DNA from: Lentilactobacillus kisonensis DSM 19906 = JCM 15041
GTDB lineage: Bacteria > Bacillota > Bacilli > Lactobacillales > Lactobacillaceae
NCBI RefSeq assembly: GCF_001434135.1
Contig: NZ_AZEB01000002.1
Span: 62,001-126,000 of the forward strand
Reading direction: 5' to 3'
DNA: 64,000 nucleotides
Positions 34,377 to 42,843 of this stretch are shown in pieces. The position numbers and the translations under genes were made by a program. The notes below the pieces were generated by a model. The model made no database searches, was not told the DNA's origin, and worked only from the letters and a program-made list of their open reading frames with translations. Position 1 is the stretch's first letter. Each line of letters begins with the position of its first letter.

Positions 34377-34724
34377 ATGAAAAAGGGAACGATGATAACA
34401 TTGCTCGTGATTGTTGTGCTGGCGGCTGCAGGTGGTACTTGGTATCATCACGCGTACGGGAAGACTTGGTATTATGGGCAAGTTGGTAGTATGGAACGAT
34501 ACGAAAAACAACCAGACGGCAATCCAACTACGTATTATTATCTGATTAATGGTTGGAATAAGGATGGCCAACATAAGCGGATGGAAGTCGGCTCCGTTGG
34601 TGGTCACCGATTTGTGAAGGGCCGCTACATTAAGGTGGGCTGGTCAAGAGCCCAAAAGGTGGCAACTTATGAACAGGTTCAGAGAAATGAAATTCCCAAG
34701 AAAGCGTTGCAACATTTAGAATAA
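34377..34724 (+). CDS. Small secreted or membrane-anchored YxeA-like protein
   Basis: 115 residues. N-terminal helix (TMITLLVIVVLAAAGGTWYHH) followed by a beta-rich domain (TWYYGQVGSMERYEKQ, TYYYLINGWNKDGQHKRMEVGS, GRYIKVGWSRAQKVATYEQV). This matches the YxeA/DUF1093 family of small beta-barrel proteins of unknown function in Firmicutes. It has AAGGAG upstream and its own terminator at 34747. It lies 67 bp after the ATPase gene; co-transcription is possible. Confidence 0.78.
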   Translation: MKKGTMITLLVIVVLAAAGGTWYHHAYGKTWYYGQVGSMERYEKQPDGNPTTYYYLINGWNKDGQHKRMEVGSVGGHRFVKGRYIKVGWSRAQKVATYEQVQRNEIPKKALQHLE

Positions 34725-34746
34725 TGACTTATTTGATCACTCGATG

Positions 34747-34776
34747 GCTGGCCTGAACGTAGGGCCAGCTTTTTTG
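34747..34776 (+). terminator. Terminator of the YxeA-like gene
   Basis: GCTGGCC pairs with GGCCAGC, followed by TTTTTT. Confidence 0.85.
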
Positions 34777-34965
34777 ACTTGATCGGCGGTTTTGAATCGG
34801 TAATGGGTTATTGGGATGATCCATTAAAAATGGTCATAATCTGTCTACGTGATTAACATATTTGTTATTGATTATATAACTTTGCAGTCAAAATAATATA
34901 CACCAGCGTATTCTTTCTTGTATGATGTAATCGAAATAGAAGGGATATTCTTTGAGGTGATAGTT

Positions 34966-37185
34966 ATGAAGATTCACAAATTATTATTAACAACAACTTT
35001 GCTACTAGGGTCGGCGATCTTATTTAGTACGCAGAATGCTGGAATAGGCGATCAGCCGATACTGAATGTTCAAGCGGCAACCGTCGCTAACGAAGAAACA
35101 ATCAATGACGTTATGCCTAATCAGCAACTACAAAAGTTAGTATTGTACGAAATGAAGCGGCAAAAGATTGTGACGAGTGATTCTGATCTCAGTCAATTCG
35201 ATGCTGGATCATTTAAGACAGCGCTTGGTAAGTTAACCAGTATTAATTGGCGGACAATTCCCGGGTATCAACGAGCTGATTATGAGCCAATTAATGGTGG
35301 TAATGGGACAATTGGGCCAGCTAGCGTTAATTCTGGTAATTATTCTCTTAAGGGTTTAGAAAATGCCACTAATTTAACTGAATTGGATTTGGCACATGAT
35401 CTTGACTATGGTCGGTATTATTTTGATGACGTTAAAGACGTGACACCGCTAAGTGGCCTAACTAAATTGACTGATCTCAACCTGGAAGGCAATCGAATTG
35501 AGGACATTTCGCCGATTGCTGGGATGCGGTCGGTTAAGAACCTGATATTGATTTCAAATTCGATTAAGAATTTAAATGTTTTGGACCGGGATAATTATGA
35601 CAAATTCCAGTATCTCGGCCAACATGTTGTCTTTCCGGTCCAGCATCTAACTGAAAATGCCTACACGTGGAAAGCACCGTTCAAAGATGCACTGCCAAAA
35701 CACGTTGCCGATCCTACCAATCATTGGGAACCATACACGTCCCAAAATATTCATATGGTAAAGAGTTCTAACTATTATGACTTGGGTGGTTATGCTGGCG
35801 AGGAAGATGAGACGGATCTCATTCAAGTCTTTAAGCCCGCCACTCAAAATATGACGCTAGATGGTGATGATGTTCACTTTGCTGGTTTGGCAGAACAGGT
35901 GTCACCAGGTGAAGGGATATCACTTGCCCAACAAGGTGGACTCGTTCCCGAACCAGGAAATGGTGGGGTCGTTGCCCCGTCAAGAGAGGCTGCCCATATT
36001 AACGGGACCTTGCTTGCTAATGAACACACATACTATATGATGGTGAAATATCGCGCTGAACCGGAGCGGGCAGGCTATTCGACTGCCGTGATGAGCTATC
36101 ACTTGCCTTACGTCATCGATAAGGTTCAGGTGCAGCCAGTTACCGTTAAATACGAGGATGAGAAGGGGACCGCGATTCACGGAGTTCAGACGATTACTGG
36201 TAAATTGGGTGATTCATTTGATCTATCGAAGACCGACTATCAATTGGAAATACCTGGCTATACGTTTAAGGCGTATGATCCAATCCAGACCGGCGAGCTA
36301 ACGGGACAGGCGCAAACGGTGAAATTAGTTTATACAAAAAACACGGCACCAGATGTACCGGTTGTCCCGAAGAATGAGTCGATAAATCCGCCTACTGCAC
36401 CAGATAAACCGAAGACGCCAAGTGTTCCAGACCAACCTGTGATGACAGAGCCAACGTCGGAAAGGCAAACCCAAGTTGCCGCACCGGAGAATGTCGCTAA
36501 AATTCATGAGGCGGTTTATTCACTGGAGAAAATCTATTTATACCAGAATCCAACTTTTAAATCATCTGAGCGAAAAGCTGGCTATGTCCAAAAGCCACGG
36601 GTATTTCGACCAATGTTTGTCGTTGATGGGTACGCCCATTCTAAAGACGGCAGACTGCGTTATCATGTTCGGGATGTCAATCATCAAAGCAAGACTGATG
36701 GCTTGCGGGGCTATATTACAACGCAATTTGCCTATGTACGCCCAGTTTATTACCACAGTAGTCATAAGACGTTAACTGCGATTAATCCCAAGGGGGTCAA
36801 TGAATATACCAACAAGAATTTGACCAATAAAGTCCGAAACTTTAAACAGGGAACGGTATTACGAGTTAAGAAGTTTGTAACTCATAATCTCACGACCCGT
36901 TATCAATTAACCAATGGTCATTACGTCACTGGAAATCGAAAGCTGGTTAAAATGGGTCGACATAAGCAACCGAAGCAAGTGGTTCTAAAGCAGGGGCTTA
37001 ATCGCTATCGTGACGCTGATTTCACTATGAAGAATGGTCACTTTGATAAAGGTGACAAGATTATCGTTAAACGATTCACGTTTAGTCACCAAGATTCAAT
37101 TAAGCAGGGCGGAACTAAACGATTCGAAGTTAAAGGTGGTTTCATTTCCGCTAATCCTAAATTGGTTAGAGCTTACTACAAGTGA
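34966..37185 (+). CDS. Secreted adhesin-like protein with LRR, MucBP and surface domains
   Basis: 739 residues from the ATG at 34966 (GAGGTG 7 nt upstream). Signal peptide ends near VQAATV. Residues about 120-220 hold leucine-rich repeats (NLTELDLAHDLD, KLTDLNLEGNRIEDISPIAGM, VKNLILISNSI). A beta domain, then a MucBP-like module (VTVKYEDEKGTAIHG to VKLVYTKN, about 400-460), a Pro-rich linker, and C-terminal DUF5776-like wall modules follow (from about 515). No LPXTG anchor is present; the terminal modules should hold it non-covalently on the wall. Mucus or host/plant adhesion is inferred from domains only. Confidence 0.83.
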   Translation: MKIHKLLLTTTLLLGSAILFSTQNAGIGDQPILNVQAATVANEETINDVMPNQQLQKLVLYEMKRQKIVTSDSDLSQFDAGSFKTALGKLTSINWRTIPGYQRADYEPINGGNGTIGPASVNSGNYSLKGLENATNLTELDLAHDLDYGRYYFDDVKDVTPLSGLTKLTDLNLEGNRIEDISPIAGMRSVKNLILISNSIKNLNVLDRDNYDKFQYLGQHVVFPVQHLTENAYTWKAPFKDALPKHVADPTNHWEPYTSQNIHMVKSSNYYDLGGYAGEEDETDLIQVFKPATQNMTLDGDDVHFAGLAEQVSPGEGISLAQQGGLVPEPGNGGVVAPSREAAHINGTLLANEHTYYMMVKYRAEPERAGYSTAVMSYHLPYVIDKVQVQPVTVKYEDEKGTAIHGVQTITGKLGDSFDLSKTDYQLEIPGYTFKAYDPIQTGELTGQAQTVKLVYTKNTAPDVPVVPKNESINPPTAPDKPKTPSVPDQPVMTEPTSERQTQVAAPENVAKIHEAVYSLEKIYLYQNPTFKSSERKAGYVQKPRVFRPMFVVDGYAHSKDGRLRYHVRDVNHQSKTDGLRGYITTQFAYVRPVYYHSSHKTLTAINPKGVNEYTNKNLTNKVRNFKQGTVLRVKKFVTHNLTTRYQLTNGHYVTGNRKLVKMGRHKQPKQVVLKQGLNRYRDADFTMKNGHFDKGDKIIVKRFTFSHQDSIKQGGTKRFEVKGGFISANPKLVRAYYK

Positions 37186-37286
37186 TTTATAGGTAGTCGG
37201 TGGCCGAGATAGTCGTTATTCTTTACTTGGAATCACAACCAAAAGCTTATTAAAAAATTGGCGCAAATGATAAATATGTGTTACTT

Positions 37287-37343
37287 AACGGCGAGGGGCC
37301 ACCATTCCGAATGATCAGGAATGATGGCCCTTCGCCGTTAAAC
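37287..37343. terminator. Strong bidirectional terminator
   Basis: TAACGGCGAGGGGCCA pairs with TGGCCCTTCGCCGTTA and the stem continues CATTCC/GGAATG. It lies between the convergent adhesin and CPBP genes. Confidence 0.85.
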
Positions 37344-37370
37344 GCTGGGATAAACGTCAATGTTTTAGTC

Positions 37371-38057
37371 TTATAGTATTGATAACAAATTATTCATGAC
37401 ATGCAGTGCGATACTGTACCTGATATCTCTGAAATGGATGTAGGTGTATGCCAACAAACATCCTAAGGCCGAGTACAAAAGCCAATTAACGTCGAAGCTC
37501 ATGTCGTGGAGAAAGCCGAATACCATGCCGCTAGCAAGGATAGCTAAAATATTATTAAGCCGATTATCCTTGTTGAAAAAGTAATTCATAAAAATCCCAC
37601 GGCAAATAAGTTCCTCAAAGATCGGTGCCAGAAAAATTGCAAACAAATTATTCCAAAGTGGTAAATGGGTAACCGTTTCATTAATGACTTTTTGGTTTGT
37701 TGGTAAATCTAAAATATGGTGGACGACCAGCCAGCCCCAAACGGACTGAACGATAAGAATAACCGCAAAAATGATGATCAGTTGACTAATGCGACTAAAA
37801 GTTGCCTTTGATCGCCCAAAATGGCGTGGATTAGTAATTGTGAGCTGTTTGCCGTACCGCCAGCCGATAAAGCCAAGGACCACCGCAATTAACAGTAGTG
37901 AGATACCCAGCACCTTTCGTAACTGAACGAGGGCGGTATAGCTACCAGCAATATCAAGGCTGCCTGAGGCAAATAAATAGATAAACAAAAAACCAATCCA
38001 CTTGATAATTTGCAGGGACTTGGTGGTGCTGTAATGAATTAATTGCGTCAGTTTCAT
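37371..38057 (-). CDS. CPBP-family intramembrane metalloprotease
   Basis: A 228-residue membrane protein with about seven helices. The three catalytic motifs are seen: EELICR (EExxxR), FGFLHD (FxxxH) and HVMNN (HxxxN). Lactobacillus CPBP proteins are often linked to bacteriocin self-immunity or prenyl-protein processing; no bacteriocin gene is adjacent. The ATG follows the stop of the VOC gene directly (TAGATG), so both are translated from one message. Confidence 0.87.
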   Translation of the reverse strand: MKLTQLIHYSTTKSLQIIKWIGFLFIYLFASGSLDIAGSYTALVQLRKVLGISLLLIAVVLGFIGWRYGKQLTITNPRHFGRSKATFSRISQLIIIFAVILIVQSVWGWLVVHHILDLPTNQKVINETVTHLPLWNNLFAIFLAPIFEELICRGIFMNYFFNKDNRLNNILAILASGMVFGFLHDMSFDVNWLLYSALGCLLAYTYIHFRDIRYSIALHVMNNLLSIL

Positions 38058-38411
38058 CTATTTGAATTCGTTAACCTCAATCCGATTTTTATCTGGGTCT
38101 AAAATGGTGATTGAGTTAACTTTTCTCCTCACTTCAGTTTTGGTAGATGGCTCGTCAACGATATCAACAAAGTAATTGATCAAGTGTGCCTTGATAGCTT
38201 CCATGGAATCTTTAGCGATTAAGCCAAACGAAATGGGGTTGCTAACATTGTCGACTTGTCGAAAGTCTAAGAACATCTTTCGAAGATCAGCGCCCTTATC
38301 GCCGTTTGGTAAATCGACGATCTGCAGGTCAAATACTTCGTGGTAAAAGCGCAAGCTGATTTCTAAGTTTGATACTGGAATTGTGATATATTCAATTTCT
38401 CTAATATTCAT
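38058..38411 (-). CDS. VOC (glyoxalase/bleomycin-resistance fold) protein
   Basis: A 117-residue protein of the vicinal-oxygen-chelate superfamily: ITIPVSNLEISLRFYHEVFDLQIV at the start and SITILDPDKNRIEVNEF with the terminal metal-ligand Glu. Only one paired babbab unit is present, so a dimer would make the site. Activity cannot be assigned. The upstream leader 38412-38460 can form a GAGGCAA/TTGCCTC hairpin close to the weak ribosome site. It is co-transcribed with the CPBP protease. Confidence 0.8.
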   Translation of the reverse strand: MNIREIEYITIPVSNLEISLRFYHEVFDLQIVDLPNGDKGADLRKMFLDFRQVDNVSNPISFGLIAKDSMEAIKAHLINYFVDIVDEPSTKTEVRRKVNSITILDPDKNRIEVNEFK

Positions 38412-38502
38412 TTAAAATTGAGGCAAAAGAACTGCCGATTTTAATCGGGAGAGGAATTGCCTCGCACCTACTTTCTTGATTTTTTAACATCCTTAAAAAA
38501 TA

Positions 38503-38535
38503 AGTGATCGGAACAAAGCGATTAGAAGCTGTCCC
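38503..38535 (+). repeat. Internally deleted repeat remnant
   Basis: AGTGATCGGAACAAAGCG then ATTAGA is joined to AGCTGTCCCA, left end fused to right end with all stems removed. Between it and 38762 no gene or other structure is evident. Confidence 0.7.
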
Positions 38536-38762
38536 AAACCAATGGGTATATTATATACCATTACTTGTATCTGCGAGCGGTTGCATGACTTGACCATCAC
38601 TTTAATTAAGAGTAACGTAACAAATTGTATGTATTCTTAGGTATTTTAGTTGAATAGTGTGTCGACAATTGTCCTGGTATCCGATCGTTTCTAATCTCTT
38701 TGGTTACATTGATGATGCGCTCTGATTGCGATTGGTTTTGCTGGCGCACTGGTCTAATTTAC

Positions 38763-38882
38763 CTAGTCGAATGGTGCTCCGCAAAGCAGAGATCTGCGTG
38801 TAAGCACCTCAGCTCAAAATTCCAAAACCGGGAATTTCTGGTGGGGACTTATGTTCCGGTTTCTAATTGCTTTGCTACGTGG
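38763..38882 (-). repeat. Diverged type A repeat (tandem pair, 1)
   Basis: Minus orientation. Right end variant TAGTCGAATGGTGCTCCGC, arms CAGAGATCTG and CGGTTTCTAA only partly paired, CGTAAGC-type inner arm GTGTAAGCACC against GGGGACTTATG. The left end (GCTACGTGG) is degraded. Confidence 0.75.
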
Positions 38883-38887
38883 CTACC

Positions 38888-39012
38888 TAGTCGAATGGTG
38901 CTCCACAAAGCAGAAATCTGCACATAAGCACCCCAACCCAAAATCCCCAAAACCGGGATTTTCGGTTGAGGAGACTTATGTTCCGATTTCTAACCGCTTT
39001 GTTCCGCACACT
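38888..39012 (-). repeat. Type A repeat upstream of the ABC-F gene (tandem pair, 2)
   Basis: Minus orientation, left end 22 nt before the TTG start of the ABC-F gene. Shares the unusual right end TAGTCGAATGGTGCTCC with the preceding copy, so the two arose by local duplication. Arms AGAAATC/GATTTCT, CATAAGC/ACTTATG. Confidence 0.85.
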
Positions 39013-39033
39013 ATTAAAAAAGGAGTGAATCTT

Positions 39034-40602
39034 TTGCCATTACTATCTGTTTCAGACCTTTCAATGAGTTTTGCGGAAAAAGATCTGTACAAAGACGCTG
39101 AATTCACGCTTGAAAAGGGTGAACACATGGGGGTTGTCGGCCAAAATGGGGTCGGTAAATCAACACTCATTAAGATCATCACAGGAAGCGAATTGCCACT
39201 ATCTGGAAATATTAAGTGGCAGAAAAATATCAAGATTGGGTATTTGGATCAGTACGCTGACGTTGAAGGTGATTTAACACTTACTCAATTCTTGCGGACC
39301 GCATTCGCTGACCTCTATAAAAAGAGTGAGCAATTAAATAAATTATACGCTGATTACGCTGACAACGGCAATGATAAGTTAATGGAACGTGCCGGTCAGC
39401 TGCAAGATGAATTAGACTCCAGTAATTTTTATGAAATTGATACCAGAATTGATCAAACAATTACTGGCCTGGGGCTTGATAACATTGGCCGGGATCATCT
39501 GGTTGGTAAGATGTCTGGCGGTCAGCGTTCTAAGATCATTTTGGCTAAAATGCTATTAGCTGACCCAGATGTTATTTTGCTCGATGAGCCCACTAACTAT
39601 TTGGATACAGCTCAAATTGATTGGTTGATTGACTATCTAAACGGTTTTTCCGGATCAGCCCTGGTGGTTTCTCATGATTATGATTTCTTAGAGAAAATTA
39701 CCAATTGTATCATTAACGTTGCTTTCGGAAAGATCACGAAATACCGTGGGAGCTTCAAACAGGCCATGCGGCAGCGGGCAGAGCGAGAAGAATTTCAACA
39801 GCGGGAGTACGATAAGCAACAGGTTGAAATTGATAAGGCTGAACGCTTTATTCGGAAAAACAAGGCTGGCTCTAAAGCAACGATGGCGAAATCACGTGAG
39901 AAAAAGCTGTCGCATATGGATAAAATCGACCCGCCTTCAACGAACATTAAGGCGAGTTTCAACTTTCCATATGAGGAAACCGGCTCTCACGAAGCTTTAA
40001 CGGTTGATCACCTTTCCGTTGGGTATAATAAGCCGCTTTTGAAGCCGGTAACTTTCACAATTTCAATGGGTGAAAAGTTTGGCTTTGCTGGGTTTAACGG
40101 GGTTGGTAAGTCAACCTTGATTAAGACGATTCTTGGCCAATTAACCGCAAAGGGTGGAACGGCGAAATTTTCACCATCATCAAAGATTGGTTACTTCAGC
40201 CAGGAGCTTTCCTGGGACAATAATCGGATGACGCCAATGCAAATTATTTCGGACAAGTTCACCAAACTCAATCAAAAAACGATTCGGACCAAGCTTGCGA
40301 AGTGTGGCCTTGATTCCGCTAATGCAATGAAGCCAATCGGCCAACTATCTGGTGGTGAACAGACCAAGGTTAAATTGGCAATGATGGAATTTACACCGTC
40401 TAACTTCCTCATTATGGATGAGCCAACCAATCATTTGGACGAAGAGACTAAGGAAGCCCTGAAGCGCGCATTGGATCGTTTTCCGGGTAACTTAATCATC
40501 GTGAGCCATGAGGACAGTTTTTATGATGGCTTGGTTGATAAGGTGCTTAACGTTGAAAAGCTGAGTTTAAAGGAACAACCAGTGATTAGAGAAGAGCCTT
40601 AA
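39034..40602 (+). CDS. ABC-F family ATPase (translation factor / ribosome protection type)
   Basis: 522 residues from the TTG at 39034 with AAAGGAG 9 nt upstream; the frame stays open farther upstream, but that part is repeat sequence. Two ABC domains: first Walker A GQNGVGKST, signature KMSGGQRSK, Walker B VILLDEPTNYLD; second Walker A GFNGVGKST, signature LSGGEQTK, Walker B LIMDEPTNHLD. A charged linker of about 80 residues separates them (QAMRQRAEREEFQQREYDKQ). No membrane part, so it acts on ribosomes rather than transport. The YdiF-like group is the best fit; drug resistance cannot be told from the linker. Confidence 0.9.
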   Translation: MPLLSVSDLSMSFAEKDLYKDAEFTLEKGEHMGVVGQNGVGKSTLIKIITGSELPLSGNIKWQKNIKIGYLDQYADVEGDLTLTQFLRTAFADLYKKSEQLNKLYADYADNGNDKLMERAGQLQDELDSSNFYEIDTRIDQTITGLGLDNIGRDHLVGKMSGGQRSKIILAKMLLADPDVILLDEPTNYLDTAQIDWLIDYLNGFSGSALVVSHDYDFLEKITNCIINVAFGKITKYRGSFKQAMRQRAEREEFQQREYDKQQVEIDKAERFIRKNKAGSKATMAKSREKKLSHMDKIDPPSTNIKASFNFPYEETGSHEALTVDHLSVGYNKPLLKPVTFTISMGEKFGFAGFNGVGKSTLIKTILGQLTAKGGTAKFSPSSKIGYFSQELSWDNNRMTPMQIISDKFTKLNQKTIRTKLAKCGLDSANAMKPIGQLSGGEQTKVKLAMMEFTPSNFLIMDEPTNHLDEETKEALKRALDRFPGNLIIVSHEDSFYDGLVDKVLNVEKLSLKEQPVIREEP

Positions 40603-40618
40603 AAGTAAATTGTGCTTT

Positions 40619-40655
40619 CAAAGCTTGGCATTCTTAGGATGCTGGGCTTTTTTTC
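40619..40655 (+). terminator. Terminator of the ABC-F gene
   Basis: AAAGCTTGGCATT pairs with GATGCTGGGCTTT with wobble pairs, followed by a T run. Confidence 0.8.
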
Positions 40656-40804
40656 TGTGTAAAAGATGATTCAAACCTCAAAAAGTGGCTTGACATATTA
40701 TTTCGAGGTGGTATTCTTGCAGCATCAACAAATTAAAAAATAATAATAAATATGAAGTTATGATTAGAAAAGTAATTGTTCATTTCACATAAAGAGAGCC
40801 CTGT

Positions 40805-40923
40805 TAGGACAGCTGCGCAAAGCAGAAGCTTGCACCTAAGCCGTCTTGACCAAAAATCCAAAATCGGGATTTCCGGTCAAGACAACTTAGGTTCCAGCTT
40901 CTGACCGCTTTGCTCCGCTCACT
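40805..40923 (-). repeat. Type A palindromic repeat upstream of the T-box leader
   Basis: Minus orientation. Arms GAAGCT/AGCTTG-type, CCTAAG/CTTAGG, central GTCTTGACC/GGTCAAGAC. Nearly the same sequence as the copies at 26272 and 56426. Its left end faces the T-box, which starts about 10 nt beyond. Confidence 0.9.
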
Positions 40924-40939
40924 ATTTGATGAGAAGGGG

Positions 40940-41170
40940 TTGTGGTGAATGATGAAAACACATCTATGAACTGAGTGATTGAATTAAGTAGGTTACTCCG
41001 CTAGTCAGCGTTACCACGGCTACTGTGACTGTTCTCCATTTTAATGGACGACTAGTTATGAGCAGCGTAAGGTCGTTTCATCGTGAGGTGGCGACAAAGA
41101 TGAGGTGGAACCGCGACAGATCGTCCTCAGATATTACTTATTGGTAAGTAATATCTGAGGGCGATTTTTT
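40940..41170 (+). promoter_or_regulatory. T-box leader controlling hisD
   Basis: The T-box core AGGTGGAACCGCG lies at 41103-41115. It is followed by a 21-pair terminator (41120-41140 with 41145-41165, loop TTGG) ending in seven T. Stem I can be closed by GATGAAA near 40950 with TTTCATC near 41080, and AAGTAGG near 40985 is a likely AGTA element. Uncharged tRNA would bind and prevent termination. I cannot fix the specifier codon by eye; histidine is inferred from the gene that follows. Confidence 0.88.
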
Positions 41171-41257
41171 AGTGGCAAGTAATCGAGTGTCAACCAGTGT
41201 TTAGACCAATTTGGTTAGTCATAATTAACGTATTTATGGAAACGGAGAGTGGATTTT

Positions 41258-42541
41258 ATGCAAATTATTGAAGATTCATTGGATCAATTATTGAATCAGG
41301 TTGCAATTCGGACGAATAAAGTGGCTAACAGAGCTGAAGTTGAAAAAGCAGTCGATGACATTATTGCCAATGTCATCGAAAATGGTGACCAAGCGCTCAA
41401 GGATTATGAGAAAAAGTTTGATGGCATTGACTTGAAAAATTTACGAGTTTCGCAAGCCGAGATTGATGATGCATACGCACAAACTGATCAGAAGGTCATC
41501 GACGCGTTAGAGCTTGCTAAGGAAAATATCACTTCATTTCAAAAAATGGAAGTTGAAGAAAGTTTTATTGATGCCAAAAAGAAGGGCGTTATCCGTGGCG
41601 AAAAGATTCAACCGTTAGCTGCCGTTGGTCTGTATGTCCCTGGTGGTACCGCTGCTTACCCATCATCAATTTTGATGAATGTGATTCCAGCTAAGATTGC
41701 GGGAGTTGGCCGGATTGTGATGGTGACCCCACCGCAAAAAGATGGGTTAAGCAAAGCCGTTTTGGCCGCCGCTAAAATAGCCGGAGTCGATGAAATTTAT
41801 ACGGTTGGCGGGGCACAGGCAATTGCCAGCCTCGCTTATGGTACGGAAACCATTCCGCGGGTCGACAAGATTACTGGGCCGGGAAACGTGTTTGTTGCCA
41901 CTGCCAAAAAGAAAGTCTTTGGGCAAGTGGATATTGATATGATTGCTGGCCCATCTGAAATTGGCATCATTGCCAGTTCCCAATCAGTTCCAAGCCAAGT
42001 TGCCGCTGATTTGTTGTCCCAAGCGGAACATGATAAGTTAGCCCGGCCGATGTTAATTACAGATGATCGGGAGCTTGCAGAAGCTGTTAATAAAGAGCTG
42101 GATCGTCAAGTGGCATTGTTACCGAGACGGGCAATTGCCCAAGCCGCAATGGATAATGAAGGGTTTATTGCCGTTGTTGATGACATTGATGATGCTTTTA
42201 CGTTGATGAATGCCGTTGCACCAGAACATTTGAAAGTTCAACTACCAGACGCAATCGAATATTTGAACCAAATCAAAAATGCTGGCTCGGTGTTCTTAGG
42301 CTTTTCAGCTTCTGAACCACTTGGCGATTATCTAGCTGGCCCAAACCACATTCTGCCAACGGGTGGAACGGCGCGCTTCTTTTCGCCCCTTGGTGTGCAG
42401 GATTTTGTTAAGCGAACCCAGTTCGTTTCTTATACAAAAAAAGCCCTTGACAAGGAAAAGGATGCCATCACGACGTTAGCAAGGGTAGAAGGATTGGAAG
42501 CCCACGCCCGGGCGATTGAGAGTCGGTTTGATAAAGAGTGA
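41258..42541 (+). CDS. hisD: Histidinol dehydrogenase
   Basis: 427 residues from the ATG at 41258 (GGAG 10 nt upstream); a GTG three codons earlier is too close to the site. It oxidises L-histidinol to L-histidine in two NAD-dependent steps. Visible are GLYVPGGTAAYPSSILMN, GPGNVFVATAKKKVFG, the zinc-site LLSQAEHD, catalytic VAPEHLKVQ and GPNHILPTGGTARFFSPL. No other his gene is adjacent. The stop TGA belongs to the left end of the following repeat. If no other his genes exist in the genome, this could serve histidinol salvage instead of full biosynthesis. Confidence 0.93.
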   Translation: MQIIEDSLDQLLNQVAIRTNKVANRAEVEKAVDDIIANVIENGDQALKDYEKKFDGIDLKNLRVSQAEIDDAYAQTDQKVIDALELAKENITSFQKMEVEESFIDAKKKGVIRGEKIQPLAAVGLYVPGGTAAYPSSILMNVIPAKIAGVGRIVMVTPPQKDGLSKAVLAAAKIAGVDEIYTVGGAQAIASLAYGTETIPRVDKITGPGNVFVATAKKKVFGQVDIDMIAGPSEIGIIASSQSVPSQVAADLLSQAEHDKLARPMLITDDRELAEAVNKELDRQVALLPRRAIAQAAMDNEGFIAVVDDIDDAFTLMNAVAPEHLKVQLPDAIEYLNQIKNAGSVFLGFSASEPLGDYLAGPNHILPTGGTARFFSPLGVQDFVKRTQFVSYTKKALDKEKDAITTLARVEGLEAHARAIESRFDKE

Positions 42542-42762
42542 GCGGAGCAAAGCGGTCAGAGTGCGGAACCAAGCGGTTAGAAAGCGGAGCCTAAGTGACT
42601 CCGTTCAGAAATCCTGGGCTTGGATTTTTGAACGGAGTGGCTTAGGTGCAGCTTTCTGCTTGGTGGAGCACGTTTTCTCTATGTTGCCAAGAGACATTTC
42701 CGCTTCTAAGATTTCTGGGTAAGGGACTCAGGTGCAGGCTTCTGCTTTGCGGAGTGGTCCTA
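42537..42762 (+). repeat. Type B composite repeat supplying the hisD stop codon
   Basis: The TGA of its AGTGAGCGG end is the hisD stop. Inner palindrome from GTGCGGAACC at 42561 to GAGCACG near 42672, with arms AGAAAGC/GCTTTCT and ACTCCGTTCAG/TGAACGGAGT. Outer right half ends GCGGAGTGGTCCTA. The inner part is nearly identical to those at 46836 and 52881. Confidence 0.9.
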
Positions 42763-42843
42763 GTCTATATACCTGTAAAAATACGACTCATACATTAATT
42801 GTTATTTTGTAGAACGGATTTGAATTAAAGTGGAGGAACGCCT

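Noticed and set aside
38412-38460. Riboswitch before the VOC gene
   Set aside because: A single GAGGCAA/TTGCCTC hairpin with an inner stem is present, but no expression platform or known consensus.
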